Positions 5,532 through 5,547 of a stretch of 5,547 nt of DNA are shown piece by piece. Source of the DNA: Pseudomonadota bacterium (GTDB lineage Bacteria; Pseudomonadota; Gammaproteobacteria; Burkholderiales; SCOH01). How positions within the stretch are numbered: the first letter of the stretch is position 1; every line of letters starts with the position of its first letter. The stretch covers positions 1 through 5,547 of the forward strand of contig JAUPTR010000297.1 of NCBI GenBank assembly GCA_030917985.1. The letters run 5' to 3'. The position numbers and the translations under genes were made by a program. Below the pieces are notes generated by a model, which saw only the letters and a program-made list of their open reading frames with translations, was not told the origin of the DNA and ran no database searches.

Positions 5532-5547
5532 AGATCGGAAGAGCACA
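5532..5547. other. Illumina TruSeq adapter remnant (sequencing artefact)
   Basis: The last 16 bases, AGATCGGAAGAGCACA, are identical to the first 16 bases of the Illumina TruSeq read-through adapter. A chance match of this length at exactly the end of the sequence is very improbable. It indicates untrimmed adapter at a contig end; natural sequence stops at or before 5531, and the join truncates the Ig-like gene. Confidence 0.95.

Overview
The window looks like a moderately GC-rich beta-proteobacterial chromosome. A Neisseriales/Chromobacteriaceae-type host is my best guess, from the style of the RadC protein and of the prepilin and sensor-kinase families; no rRNA or other phylogenetic marker confirms it. 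The content is almost entirely type IV pilus / pseudopilus-like: three genes with class III (prepilin) signal peptides, one membrane histidine kinase, and the C-terminal end of an Ig-like surface protein, with the housekeeping-type gene radC in between. I see no CRISPR array, tRNA, rRNA or insertion sequence.

Layout, left to right. (1) 1-224, minus strand: 5' part of a major-pilin-like prepilin gene, cut by the left edge. It is preceded by a near-ideal sigma-54 (-24/-12) promoter at 288-303. (2) 225-502: divergent intergenic region with that promoter, an AT-rich tract (305-329), and a perfect 12-bp inverted repeat (413-446) at the distance expected for an enhancer-binding-protein site. (3) 503-2185, plus strand: polytopic sensor histidine kinase of the HDxKN type, probably starting with TTG. 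(4) 2192-2899 and 2896-4275, minus strand: two translationally coupled genes (ATGA overlap), a conventional pseudopilin and, upstream of it, a large GspK/PilX-like pseudopilin whose exported part appears to hold two copies of the head domain that the smaller protein has once. (5) 4323-4997, minus strand: intact radC, 47 bp upstream of the large pseudopilin. (6) 5013-5200: intergenic, with a strong hairpin that probably terminates the right-hand gene and overlaps a candidate radC promoter. (7) 5201-5531, minus strand: C-terminal end of a Big_1/Ig-like protein. (8) 5532-5547: 16 bases identical to the start of the Illumina TruSeq adapter, so the natural sequence probably ends at or before 5531.

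How the parts may work together (inference): the kinase, with a sigma-54 activator not present here, could control the divergent pilin promoter, much as PilS/PilR controls pilA. The two coupled pseudopilins would be minor or tip components of the same or a related filament or secretion apparatus. The Ig-like protein may be a surface partner. No assembly ATPase, inner-membrane platform protein, secretin or prepilin peptidase is visible, so they must lie elsewhere.
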